Assembly: GCA_964362485.1 (NCBI GenBank)
Contig: CAYIEX010000093.1
Location: 1-6,573, forward strand
Direction of reading: 5' to 3'
Length of the DNA stretch: 6,573 nucleotides
Source: CAMAVK01 sp964362485
Lineage (GTDB): Archaea > Nanobdellota > Nanobdellia > Woesearchaeales > GW2011-AR9
The position numbers and the translations under genes are program-made. How positions within the stretch are numbered: the first letter of the stretch is position 1; each line of letters opens with the position of its first letter. The notes under the pieces were generated by a model that ran no database searches, was not told where the DNA came from, and saw nothing but the letters and a program-made list of their open reading frames with translations. Positions 1-5,141 of this stretch are shown piece after piece.

Positions 1-1221
1 ATTGACGACAATAGGTGCACTGATTGTAGGTTTATGGGGGTCGTGTTTAGGGATAGGGGGGGGAAGACCGTTTTTGTTATAGTAGTGACGCTGCCACCAA
101 TCTCTAATTAAAGCTGTTTTGGATGTGGCACAAATACTATCTGGTTCTCGTGTATAATGGTGAGTCTTAAGGGCTGCGATTGGACGCAGTTTTCGAGCTA
201 TTTTTTCAGTGCGCAATCCGTCTTCCATACAATAAATCGCTAGTTTTTCAAATGCGTTATAATCTCCTCTTTTCGCTACATTAAGTAGTTGCGCTTGTTC
301 AACATAATCTATGTCTTTTTCAAATTCTCCGATGGTCTCCAATTTATTGTCAGCATGAAAATTGCGGTGGAAAAAATAATACGCATAGGTGTCAAGGGTA
401 AAGCGCCCCCGTGTAATGACTTTTCCAAGACCTTGTGCTGATTTTGTAATTGGATAATGTTTGTCGGGTGTGGGGAGATACGATTGGGTAAGATTGCGGA
501 TTTTAATATTATCAAAATTCATGACATTGTGGCCAAAAATCCAGAGTGGATCATCAGCCCTAACGGTTAGAGTAAGAAGATGACCCAGTTCCCGTTGTGT
601 GGCATACTGTATAAGATCAAAGCCGTTTAATTTGTCTTCTTTGCAGGGAAGGTTGTGATAAAGGATGCGACTTTGTGGTGTTACGTATACTATCATGAAG
701 ATCTGATCTTTTCCTTGTTCCCATCCTTCTATTTCAATATCTAAGACCGCGTAATTATCATTAATAATGGCTTCTAAAGGAATGTATTCTCTTGACATTA
801 CTTCTTGTGGTTCTGGTACTTCGTAGGGGCTTGGGACGATGAGTCCCGCCGGATAGAGCCAGCGAAGCTGCTCACTAGGAGATCGGGGTGAGCGATTCTG
901 GGTGTGACGTTTCTGAAATATTTTGGGAAGGTTTTCTTTGTGTTCTTTACTTCCTTGTGCACGTAAGAAAGAGCTTCCTCCTAATTTTTGATGCTTGGTA
1001 AATTGGAGGTGGCCGTAACTGGGGTCAATTGTTAGAGTTTGGTGTAATCTGTTAAGTTCATCCTCATTATAGGGTTTAGTATAATAGAATAAGGGTACCT
1101 CTTTTTCTAAAACGTGTGTTTTTGAAATACCATCTGGGTTATATTCTCTTATGAAAAATCTTGTTACTGTATTTTGTAGTGGATGCACGGGCTGGACATG
1201 GGTTATGTAATGGATACTCAT
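1..1221 (-). CDS. polB: Family B DNA polymerase, N-terminal and exonuclease part (runs off left edge)
   Basis: Template-directed DNA synthesis with 3'-5' proofreading. I translated the minus strand by hand from the ATG at 1221-1219 and found 407 codons, open to the window edge. The three exonuclease motifs are in order and complete: Exo I D161-I-E163 in VLDIEIEG, Exo II GHNVMNFD with N232, F236 and D237, and Exo III Y330-x3-D334 in YCMED. Residues 1-150 form the usual N-terminal domain. The tail around 365-407 (SKTALIRDWW, then a Pro-rich stretch) resembles the linker before the palm. Polymerase motifs A, B and C would lie beyond position 1, so polymerase activity cannot be checked here. An in-frame TAG lies four codons upstream of the ATG, which fixes the start. 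There is no Shine-Dalgarno sequence, and a TATA-like box 30 nt upstream suggests a leaderless mRNA. Divergent from dnaG. The family call is firm; the exact subfamily is not. Confidence 0.88.
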   Translation of the reverse strand, partial: MSIHYITHVQPVHPLQNTVTRFFIREYNPDGISKTHVLEKEVPLFYYTKPYNEDELNRLHQTLTIDPSYGHLQFTKHQKLGGSSFLRAQGSKEHKENLPKIFQKRHTQNRSPRSPSEQLRWLYPAGLIVPSPYEVPEPQEVMSREYIPLEAIINDNYAVLDIEIEGWEQGKDQIFMIVYVTPQSRILYHNLPCKEDKLNGFDLIQYATQRELGHLLTLTVRADDPLWIFGHNVMNFDNIKIRNLTQSYLPTPDKHYPITKSAQGLGKVITRGRFTLDTYAYYFFHRNFHADNKLETIGEFEKDIDYVEQAQLLNVAKRGDYNAFEKLAIYCMEDGLRTEKIARKLRPIAALKTHHYTREPDSICATSKTALIRDWWQRHYYNKNGLPPPIPKHDPHKPTISAPIVVN

Positions 1222-1241
1222 AGTAGGTGGTATCTATGACT

Positions 1242-1251
1242 CTTTTTATGT
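1242..1251 (-). promoter_or_regulatory. Putative TATA box of polB
   Basis: On the minus strand ACATAAAAAG begins 30 nt before the polB ATG. This is the same offset seen for sec61-beta and for the RNase P RNA, so transcription would start at or near the A of the ATG. A second, better TATA (ATATATAAAC, about 1288-1297 read on minus) lies farther upstream and would give a leader of about 45 nt. Confidence 0.4.
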
Positions 1252-1287
1252 GTATTGTTACCTCGGAGTGATAATTAAAACATAAAG

Positions 1288-1295
1288 TTTATATA
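1288..1295 (+). promoter_or_regulatory. TATA box of candidate small RNA
   Basis: TTTATATA, identical to the octamer at 1479-1486 that precedes the larger RNA candidate. Adding the 30-nt offset observed at rnpB places a transcription start at about 1318. The box is nearly symmetric, so it could also serve polB on the minus strand. Confidence 0.4.
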
Positions 1296-1317
1296 TTGGT
1301 CGTCATTTTAGAGTAAC

Positions 1318-1378
1318 AAACACCTCAAAACCACCTCTTTTCCTCAGTGGACCAGTTAAATGGTTTGCTGGGGTTTTT
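1318..1378 (+). ncRNA. Candidate small RNA with two ACCUC motifs and terminator hairpin
   Basis: No protein gene is credible here. The inferred transcript of about 61 nt runs from a start 30 nt after TTTATATA to the U-run at 1374-1378. Its first 24 nt are an unstructured A/C/U-rich stretch with CACCTC twice (1321-1326 and 1332-1337). The rest is a 13-bp hairpin. The ACCUC motifs are complementary to GAGGU in the dnaG Shine-Dalgarno-like sequence (1832-1837), which allows but does not prove an anti-SD or mRNA-binding role. I do not recognise a known family. The 5' end is inferred only from promoter spacing. Confidence 0.3.
1342..1378 (+). terminator. Hairpin plus U-run, terminator-like
   Basis: Stem 1342-1354 pairs with 1361-1373 over 13 continuous base pairs around a 6-nt loop (GTTAAA), followed by TTTTT at 1374-1378. 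Four of the pairs are G-U wobbles that hold only in plus-strand RNA; the minus-strand transcript would have A-C mismatches there. The structure is therefore strand-specific and points to a plus-strand transcript ending here. Confidence 0.5.
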
Positions 1379-1478
1379 ACACTTCTACATGCTTAATTTG
1401 GCTAGATTTTACCTCATTTTCTTGTTTAAAGGTTGATTTTTACCTGGATCTGCATTTTTATTGTTTTTTACCGAATAC

Positions 1479-1486
1479 TTTATATA
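1479..1486 (+). promoter_or_regulatory. TATA box of structured RNA candidate
   Basis: TTTATATA inside CTTTATATAG. From its first T to G1509, the first base of the GCCCG helix strand, is exactly 30 nt. That matches the distance from the first T of the rnpB TATA box (6494) to the first base of its P1 helix (6464). The match supports a stable RNA starting at 1509. Confidence 0.55.
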
Positions 1487-1508
1487 GTAGGGTGTTTATG
1501 TGCACTAT

Positions 1509-1795
1509 GCCCGACACAGAGAGTACCTGTGGGAGCGTACGGCTTCGACCAAGCCATGAACGCAGGGGTTAGTGGTGCGGGCTTCACTATTAACTAAAAT
1601 CCTTATTATTCATCACGGATTGTTTGTTGGTAGATTCAGGAGAAGAGATTCCCTGTAAAAATGGCAGTTACTCTGCGCTACAAAATAGCACAACTGTCCG
1701 TTAGAAACTGAAAAAGCATATTCCTTTACTCATCACATCAGCACAATTCAACATTGTATGCCAGTGTAGTGGCTAGTAGTAGGTTATGCTTTTTC
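1509..1795 (+). ncRNA. Candidate structured non-coding RNA, family unrecognised
   Basis: The first 74 nt (1509-1582) are about 64% GC by my count, in an AT-rich intergenic region. Proposed helices are: GCCCG 1509-1513 with CGGGC 1578-1582; CACAG 1515-1519 with CTGTG 1527-1531 (7-nt loop); GCGT 1535-1538 with ACGC 1560-1563, enclosing GGCTT 1541-1545 with AAGCC 1551-1555; and GTT/AGTG 1568-1574 with CACT/AAC 1585-1594. The last helix loops over 1575-1584, so the first helix would form a pseudoknot with it. Further 3' are AATCC/GGATT (1597-1601/1617-1621), a CAGTT/AACTG hairpin (about 1664-1696) and a long hairpin at 1710-1795 ending in a T-run. It is not a tRNA (no T-loop or 7-bp acceptor). 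I could not find the SRP helix 8 AGCAG motif or RNase P or tmRNA signatures. The 5' end is better supported than the 3' end, which could lie as early as about 1594. Confidence 0.42.
1710..1795 (+). repeat. Long imperfect hairpin with 11-bp perfect ends
   Basis: GAAAAAGCATA (1710-1720) is perfectly complementary to TATGCTTTTTC (1785-1795). Inside are ACAAT 1743-1747 with ATTGT 1753-1757 and weaker pairing (CCT, ACT and CAC on the left arm with AGG, AGT and GTG on the right). The right arm carries T5. It may be the 3' domain or terminator of the upstream RNA, or a leader structure of dnaG. Confidence 0.5.
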
Positions 1796-1811
1796 TTGTA
1801 AAATACAGTAT

Positions 1812-1819
1812 GTATAAAG
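1812..1819 (+). promoter_or_regulatory. Putative TATA box of dnaG
   Basis: GTATAAAG lies 29-30 nt before the dnaG ATG at 1842, the spacing that fits leaderless genes elsewhere in this window. It conflicts with the strong Shine-Dalgarno-like sequence at 1832-1837, which would be left out of such a transcript. Confidence 0.35.
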
Positions 1820-1831
1820 TTACATGCTTTT

Positions 1832-1837
1832 GGAGGT
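1832..1837 (+). promoter_or_regulatory. Shine-Dalgarno sequence that sets the dnaG start
   Basis: GGAGGT with 4 nt between it and the ATG at 1842. It is the strongest SD in the window. It favours ATG1842 (MAKISP) over the in-frame ATG at 1824, which lies upstream of the SD. To be used it needs a transcript starting well upstream, for example from the RNA promoter at 1479. Confidence 0.65.
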
Positions 1838-1841
1838 TATA

Positions 1842-3245
1842 ATGGCAAAAATTAGTCCTGTTGCTGCAAAGTATATCATTCATTCAACTATCACCATCGA
1901 TGGAATCGTTGATCGACCTGATGTCATTGGAGCTATATTTGGTCAAACCGAGGGATTACTTGGTTCTGACTTAGAACTTCGTGAGTTACAGCGGAGTGGT
2001 CGTATTGGTCGTATTGAAGTTAATATGAATACGATTTCGGGGAAGACTTCTGGTGAGATCATTATCCCCAGTTCGCTCGATAAAACTGAAACGGCAATTG
2101 TTGCTGCGGCACTTGAAATTATTCAACGTATTGGTCCTTGTAATGCTAAAATTGAAGTTACCAAAATTGAAGATGTCCGAACGAGTAAGCGCCAATTCGT
2201 TATAGAAAGGGCAAAAGAACTCCTTAGAGAACTTACAGAAGATACGCTTCCCGATTCACAGGAACTTGCCGATGAAGTCGCGCAATCTGTTCGAATGATG
2301 GAAGTCTCTGAATATGGTCGGGAGCGTTTAGCTGCTGGTCCTGCTATTGAAGATAGCGATGAAATTGTTGTAGTAGAAGGTCGTGCTGATGTATTAACAC
2401 TTCTTAAACATGGGTTTAAGAATGTAATTGCCATGAATGGGACTTCTGCTCCGCAGACAATTAAAGAGCTTAGCCGCAAGAAAACCGTTACTGTTTTTGT
2501 TGATGGGGATCGTGGTGGAGATCTTATTGTTCGAGAGCTTTTAAGTACATCTGAAGTGGATTTCGTGTGTAAAGCTCCCGATGGAAAAGAAGTTGAAGAA
2601 TTGACTAAAAAGGAAATTCATAAGTGTTTGCGATCGCGTATTACTGCTGAACAGGCAAAGATGGATTTAGGCATTGATGATAATGGTCAGCTTAAAGATC
2701 AAGATGAAACATTAAAGCCCCAGCCATTTCGTCAACAAAAAACTGCACAACAATCATTACCACCCCGGAAGGTAGAACGTACTGAAGTGGCTGCTACCAA
2801 TGGAAATAGGATTCCAACAGGGTATGTACCAAAGTCGACTGCACCTCCTGTTCCGGCTACACAACCTACTCGTGGGCTTCCTTTAGTAAAAGATGCTAGC
2901 TCTAAAGACAATAAAGATGGCATTAAAGATACTAGGGATAAGAAAGGGGGACTTAGCTTAGATGAAAAAAAGGCTTTTAAGGAAACTATGGAGGACCTCT
3001 TTGGAACCCGTGGAGCATGTATCTTTGATGCGAAGTTGAATGTTCTTGGCAAAGTGCCGCTCAGTGAGCTTGCGACAACTATTAAGAGCTTGAATGGTGG
3101 AGTTTATGCTTTAGCACTTGATGGTGCAGTTGATGTGGATCTTGTACGCCTTGCCGAGAAGATTAATATTACCCACCTCATCGGTTCTAGCTCAAAAATG
3201 AAGGAACCATCCAAAGTAAATATTTGGACTGAAGATAAGTTGTAA
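1842..3245 (+). CDS. dnaG: Archaeal DnaG (Toprim, primase-like, exosome-associated)
   Basis: A 467-aa archaeal DnaG homologue. The N-terminal part (1-165) has the archaeal DnaG character, opening MAKISPVAAKYII and including GQTEGLLGSDLELRELQ. The Toprim domain (about 172-250) shows the catalytic Glu in VVVEGRAD (E179) and the metal-binding DGDRGGD (D221, D223). Residues about 265-370 are a Pro/Gln/Lys/Asp-rich, probably disordered linker. The last 100 residues form the conserved C-terminal domain (ALDGAVDVDLVRLAEK). In characterised archaea this protein is a subunit of the RNA exosome that favours poly(A)-rich RNA, and primer synthesis activity has also been reported; the main replicative primase is the PriS/PriL type. 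The start is set by GGAGGT at 1832; an ATG six codons upstream is in frame but less likely. The stop is 2 bp from that of the convergent kinase. Confidence 0.95.
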   Translation: MAKISPVAAKYIIHSTITIDGIVDRPDVIGAIFGQTEGLLGSDLELRELQRSGRIGRIEVNMNTISGKTSGEIIIPSSLDKTETAIVAAALEIIQRIGPCNAKIEVTKIEDVRTSKRQFVIERAKELLRELTEDTLPDSQELADEVAQSVRMMEVSEYGRERLAAGPAIEDSDEIVVVEGRADVLTLLKHGFKNVIAMNGTSAPQTIKELSRKKTVTVFVDGDRGGDLIVRELLSTSEVDFVCKAPDGKEVEELTKKEIHKCLRSRITAEQAKMDLGIDDNGQLKDQDETLKPQPFRQQKTAQQSLPPRKVERTEVAATNGNRIPTGYVPKSTAPPVPATQPTRGLPLVKDASSKDNKDGIKDTRDKKGGLSLDEKKAFKETMEDLFGTRGACIFDAKLNVLGKVPLSELATTIKSLNGGVYALALDGAVDVDLVRLAEKINITHLIGSSSKMKEPSKVNIWTEDKL

Positions 3246-3246
3246 A

Positions 3247-3261
3247 TTTATTTCTTTTTTT
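3247..3261 (+). terminator. T-rich terminator after dnaG
   Basis: TTTATTTC followed by seven Ts, directly after the dnaG stop. Archaeal RNA polymerase stops at U-tracts without needing a hairpin. The tract lies inside the last codons (poly-Lys) of the convergent kinase gene, so the mRNA ends probably overlap. Confidence 0.5.
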
Positions 3262-3766
3262 CAATAATTTTCTTTATTGTATTTACTGTCCGAGTAATTG
3301 TGTGATTTGCTGAGTTGATAGTTGTAAAATCTTTGAAATAGGTGCTCTGAAACAATTCATAATGTTCTGTTATTGCTTTTTTCCCGATCCTAGCTTTTAT
3401 GGTACGTCTTGCATCTCTTTTTATGGTTGTGTTTAAATCGGGGAGAAGAAGGATCTTATGAGTGATCTCAATTTGTTGCTCCAAATTCTGCCAAGTTGTT
3501 TCATCGACGCAGCCATTAATGATTATTGTATACTTTTGTTGGTGAAAGTTCTTTGCAAGACAGCCAATGTTGGTTCCCAGTAATTTCCACTGTTTTTGTC
3601 CTACTTTTGTTTCATTATACTTGAAACCTGTGGTTACAAGATGTTTAATTTGATCTGTTTCAATGTGGACACAATTTCTAAATTGCTTACTTAATCTTGC
3701 TGAAACAGTGCTTTTGCCAGAGCCTGCTGGTCCAGTAATAATGAGGATAAATGGACTAGTATGCAT
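3248..3766 (-). CDS. P-loop NTPase, small-molecule or nucleotide kinase-like
   Basis: A 172-aa protein starting with a strand and a perfect Walker A loop, G12-P-A-G-S-G-K-S-T20. HIETDQIKHL follows (acidic residue D38), in the position where AAA_33/shikimate- and nucleotide-kinase-like proteins hold substrate or magnesium. IIINGCVDE at 81-89 is a second buried strand. A Lys/Arg-rich segment, KRDARRTIKARIGKK (116-130), looks like the lid. The length fits a single-domain kinase. The substrate cannot be told from the sequence; a nucleotide, sugar or zeta-toxin-like target are all possible. The ATG at 3766 has no SD but lies 28-34 nt from a double TATA, consistent with a leaderless mRNA. The C-terminus is Lys-rich (IIEKKK), encoded by the T-tract shared with the dnaG terminator. 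Confidence 0.75.
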   Translation of the reverse strand: MHTSPFILIITGPAGSGKSTVSARLSKQFRNCVHIETDQIKHLVTTGFKYNETKVGQKQWKLLGTNIGCLAKNFHQQKYTIIINGCVDETTWQNLEQQIEITHKILLLPDLNTTIKRDARRTIKARIGKKAITEHYELFQSTYFKDFTTINSANHTITRTVNTIKKIIEKKK

Positions 3767-3787
3767 AGGGGGGTTAATTTTTGCACG

Positions 3788-3800
3788 TTTATAATTTATA
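3788..3800 (-). promoter_or_regulatory. TATA box of the kinase gene
   Basis: TATAAATTATAAA on the minus strand, centred 28 nt before the ATG at 3766. Two overlapping TATA units are present. The 5' region just before the ATG is C-rich (CCCCCCT) with no SD, so a leaderless transcript is likely. Confidence 0.55.
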
Positions 3801-3801
3801 C

Positions 3802-3830
3802 GTTTACAAAATCTGGTTGTTTACAAAATC
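3802..3830. repeat. Direct repeat of GTTTACAAAATC upstream of kinase TATA
   Basis: GTTTACAAAATC occurs at 3802-3813 and again at 3819-3830, a 17-bp period, just upstream of the kinase TATA box. The stretch also has CCAG/CTGG complementarity. It could be an operator or activator site, or part of the terminator zone of the upstream minus-strand gene (its minus reading gives ATTTTG runs). Confidence 0.5.
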
Positions 3831-3836
3831 CAGCAC

Positions 3837-4310
3837 TTACATATCATCTTCGCTTGGTTTTCCGATTAGTTTTTCCCACGCATAGGCAAAGAAACCGTGT
3901 AGAAACTTTTCGCAACTTGTTAAAGAATCAATACTGAGTTCAGCTGTCCCATTTTCAAGGGGAACAACCAATGTTACGTGGCGGCGGTATTCTTCACGTT
4001 TATGTTGGGGGCTCTTCAAAACGTTTTTAAGGAAAACATAGAAGTTAAGATATTTTTGCATTTGCGCATCATCAGGATATAATTCGGCAAGTTTTCCTGC
4101 ACGGAGCGCCGGACTTTTAGGAAGTGCATCCATTTTCCCTTCGAGTTTGGCTTTTTCGAGAAAGGCTTCGATGATAAAATCGTAGGTACCAACCATTCGG
4201 TTAAGGGCATTTACAATGACGTCAACGGTACGGGTGTATTTGAGACTAACATAGATTATGTGCTCAATGCGCTTTAATTCTTCACGTGCTTCGAACAAAT
4301 ATTCTTCCAT
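3837..4310 (-). CDS. Uncharacterised helical protein, paralogue of the upstream 136-aa protein
   Basis: A 157-aa protein I do not recognise. It has no signal peptide or membrane segment. Residues 1-55 are two long amphipathic helices (LKRIEHIIYVSLKYTRTVDVIV then NALNRMVGTYDFIIEAFL). Residues about 84-100 form another helix, 111-127 look like a beta-hairpin (VTLVVPLENGTAELSI), and a final helix runs 130-148 before an acidic tail. The order of elements and several positions (K-x-x-E/D-H-hh-x-V-S/T near the start, K-S-P near 99-101, h-x-x-x-h after the hairpin) match the neighbouring 136-aa protein, so I infer a tandem duplication. R105-x5-H111 resembles a HEPN RNase motif, but the other protein lacks it, so this is weak. 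An SD (GGGGGT, 4315-4320) sets the start. Confidence 0.8.
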   Translation of the reverse strand: MEEYLFEAREELKRIEHIIYVSLKYTRTVDVIVNALNRMVGTYDFIIEAFLEKAKLEGKMDALPKSPALRAGKLAELYPDDAQMQKYLNFYVFLKNVLKSPQHKREEYRRHVTLVVPLENGTAELSIDSLTSCEKFLHGFFAYAWEKLIGKPSEDDM

Positions 4311-4314
4311 GATT

Positions 4315-4320
4315 ACCCCC
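4315..4320 (-). promoter_or_regulatory. SD-like sequence for the 157-aa protein
   Basis: GGGGGT on the minus strand, 4 nt before the ATG at 4310. This is one of only two clear SD-like sequences in the window; the genes opening transcription units here appear leaderless. Confidence 0.45.
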
Positions 4321-4350
4321 GTAAAGTAAAGATTCTTACAGGTGCCCCCC

Positions 4351-4359
4351 CTTTTTATG
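4351..4359 (-). promoter_or_regulatory. Possible internal TATA box within the operon
   Basis: CATAAAAAG on the minus strand, about 45 nt before the ATG of the 157-aa gene. A start about 30 nt downstream, near 4329, would give a leader of about 19 nt that contains the SD. It lies in the only real gap (67 bp) of the operon. The 6-bp inverted repeat GCTTTT/AAAAGC (4359-4377) overlaps it. Confidence 0.3.
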
Positions 4360-4377
4360 CTTTTCTATTTAAAAAGC

Positions 4378-4788
4378 TCATTTGATCAACTTGCTGTTTT
4401 CTAATTTAGATAATAAATTATCTACTTGGCTGACATAATCTTGAAGTTGCCTAGCATTGAGTGCTCGCACATTAAATTTTGTATCACAAATGATAAATTT
4501 ATCACCACGTGAAAATTCGACTGGACTCTTTTTATGGAATTTGGCTAAGCTTATTATTATCAGAATGAGTTTCTCGTCCTCTGGGTCAATGTTTTTTTGA
4601 CTTTTTAATTGGTTTATTTTTTTTTGGATCGTGTCCTCTTTTGGCACTAGATAACTTAGGGCTGCTTCTATTGATTGAGCAAGGTTTGTAACGATAGCGG
4701 GTAGCAATTTTGGATCCCTAATTAAAGGATATGTGACATGAAGTAAGTGATCTGCTGCCTTGAAATATTGACGAACTTTAGAAACCAT
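4378..4788 (-). CDS. Uncharacterised helical protein downstream of NAC
   Basis: A 136-aa protein of unknown function, soluble and Lys-rich. Residues 5-47 are two helices (YFKAADHLLHVTYPLI then LPAIVTNLAQSIEAALSYL), 52-86 a charged helical pair (KKINQLKSQKNIDPEDEKLILIIISL abbreviated here), 96-108 a short beta pair (KFIICDTKFNVRA), and 112-132 a final helix. The layout and conserved positions match the 157-aa protein encoded next downstream. Its ATG overlaps the NAC stop by one base (TAATG), so translation is probably coupled to NAC. The link to NAC suggests a role near ribosome or membrane protein biogenesis, but that is only guilt by association. HEPN-like or other RNA-binding helical bundles are alternatives. 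Confidence 0.8.
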   Translation of the reverse strand: MVSKVRQYFKAADHLLHVTYPLIRDPKLLPAIVTNLAQSIEAALSYLVPKEDTIQKKINQLKSQKNIDPEDEKLILIIISLAKFHKKSPVEFSRGDKFIICDTKFNVRALNARQLQDYVSQVDNLLSKLENSKLIK

Positions 4789-5132
4789 TATTGATTTTTG
4801 AGGTTGAGAATTGCTTGTGCAAGATCTCCTTGAGCTTCACTTAGTGCAGCGAGAGCTCTTTCTTTGGAGACGTGAGCTTGATCCATTACGGTTTTGATGT
4901 CGTCTTCGCTTATTTCTGGCTCGGCTTCAGCGGTTTCTTCTGCTGGTTCTCCTACGATTTGATAGGTTTGCTGACCCATCATATTAACCTTAGAAACGGA
5001 AGGGCTGTGGAAAACAAGTTTTGATCCATCCTCAAGTTCAATAGTTACTTTTACAGCAGAAAGGTCGACTTGCTGAATGCCCATTTTCTTCATCATCTGC
5101 TGCATCTGTCGAGGATTAACGCCGGGAAACAT
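4788..5132 (-). CDS. nac: Archaeal nascent polypeptide-associated complex protein (NAC)
   Basis: Binds ribosomes at the exit tunnel and contacts emerging nascent chains; archaeal NAC is a homodimer of alpha-type subunits. The 114-aa length is typical. It opens with the archaeal signature FPGVNPRQMQQMMKKMGI (2-19), the ribosome-binding region. The NAC beta-barrel domain follows (about 22-62), ending SKVNMMGQQTYQIVG. An acidic Glu/Ala linker (62-73) leads to a C-terminal UBA domain (74-112, ISEDDIKTVM to GDLAQAILNL). It is the second gene of the operon, 9 bp after the Sec61-beta stop, and it overlaps the next gene by one base. No clear SD; GAGAT about 10 nt upstream is weak. Sec61-beta next to NAC joins two steps of protein targeting. 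Confidence 0.95.
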   Translation of the reverse strand: MFPGVNPRQMQQMMKKMGIQQVDLSAVKVTIELEDGSKLVFHSPSVSKVNMMGQQTYQIVGEPAEETAEAEPEISEDDIKTVMDQAHVSKERALAALSEAQGDLAQAILNLKNQ

Positions 5133-5141
5133 TTTTTTATC

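Noticed and set aside
309..515. Minus-strand open frame of 68 codons
   Set aside because: It overlaps, in another frame, the polymerase exonuclease domain, whose three motifs are intact.
1360..1572. Plus-strand open frame of 70 codons
   Set aside because: It starts inside the terminator-like hairpin, has no SD, has low-complexity Phe/Cys/Leu content, and runs into the GC-rich RNA block.
1509..1582. A 74-nt tRNA gene
   Set aside because: The length is right, but only 5 of 7 acceptor positions pair, there is no T-arm GGTTCRA, and the 7-nt loop lacks U33.
1608..1737. Box C/D guide RNA on the minus strand
   Set aside because: GTGATGA (box C-like) occurs twice on minus (at 1610-1616 and 1731-1737), but no properly spaced CUGA box D follows either copy.
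1509..1795. SRP (7S) RNA
   Set aside because: The size fits, but I found no helix 8 GGAAG/AGCAG motif on either strand and no 5'-3' closing helix. A covariance search could overrule this.
1986..3052. Three minus-strand open frames opposite dnaG
   Set aside because: Ser/Arg- or Asn/Thr-rich translations without any recognisable domain, opposite a well-conserved gene.
4016..4210. Minus-strand open frame of 64 codons inside the 157-aa gene
   Set aside because: It is the shifted frame of a gene that has an SD and a recognisable paralogue.
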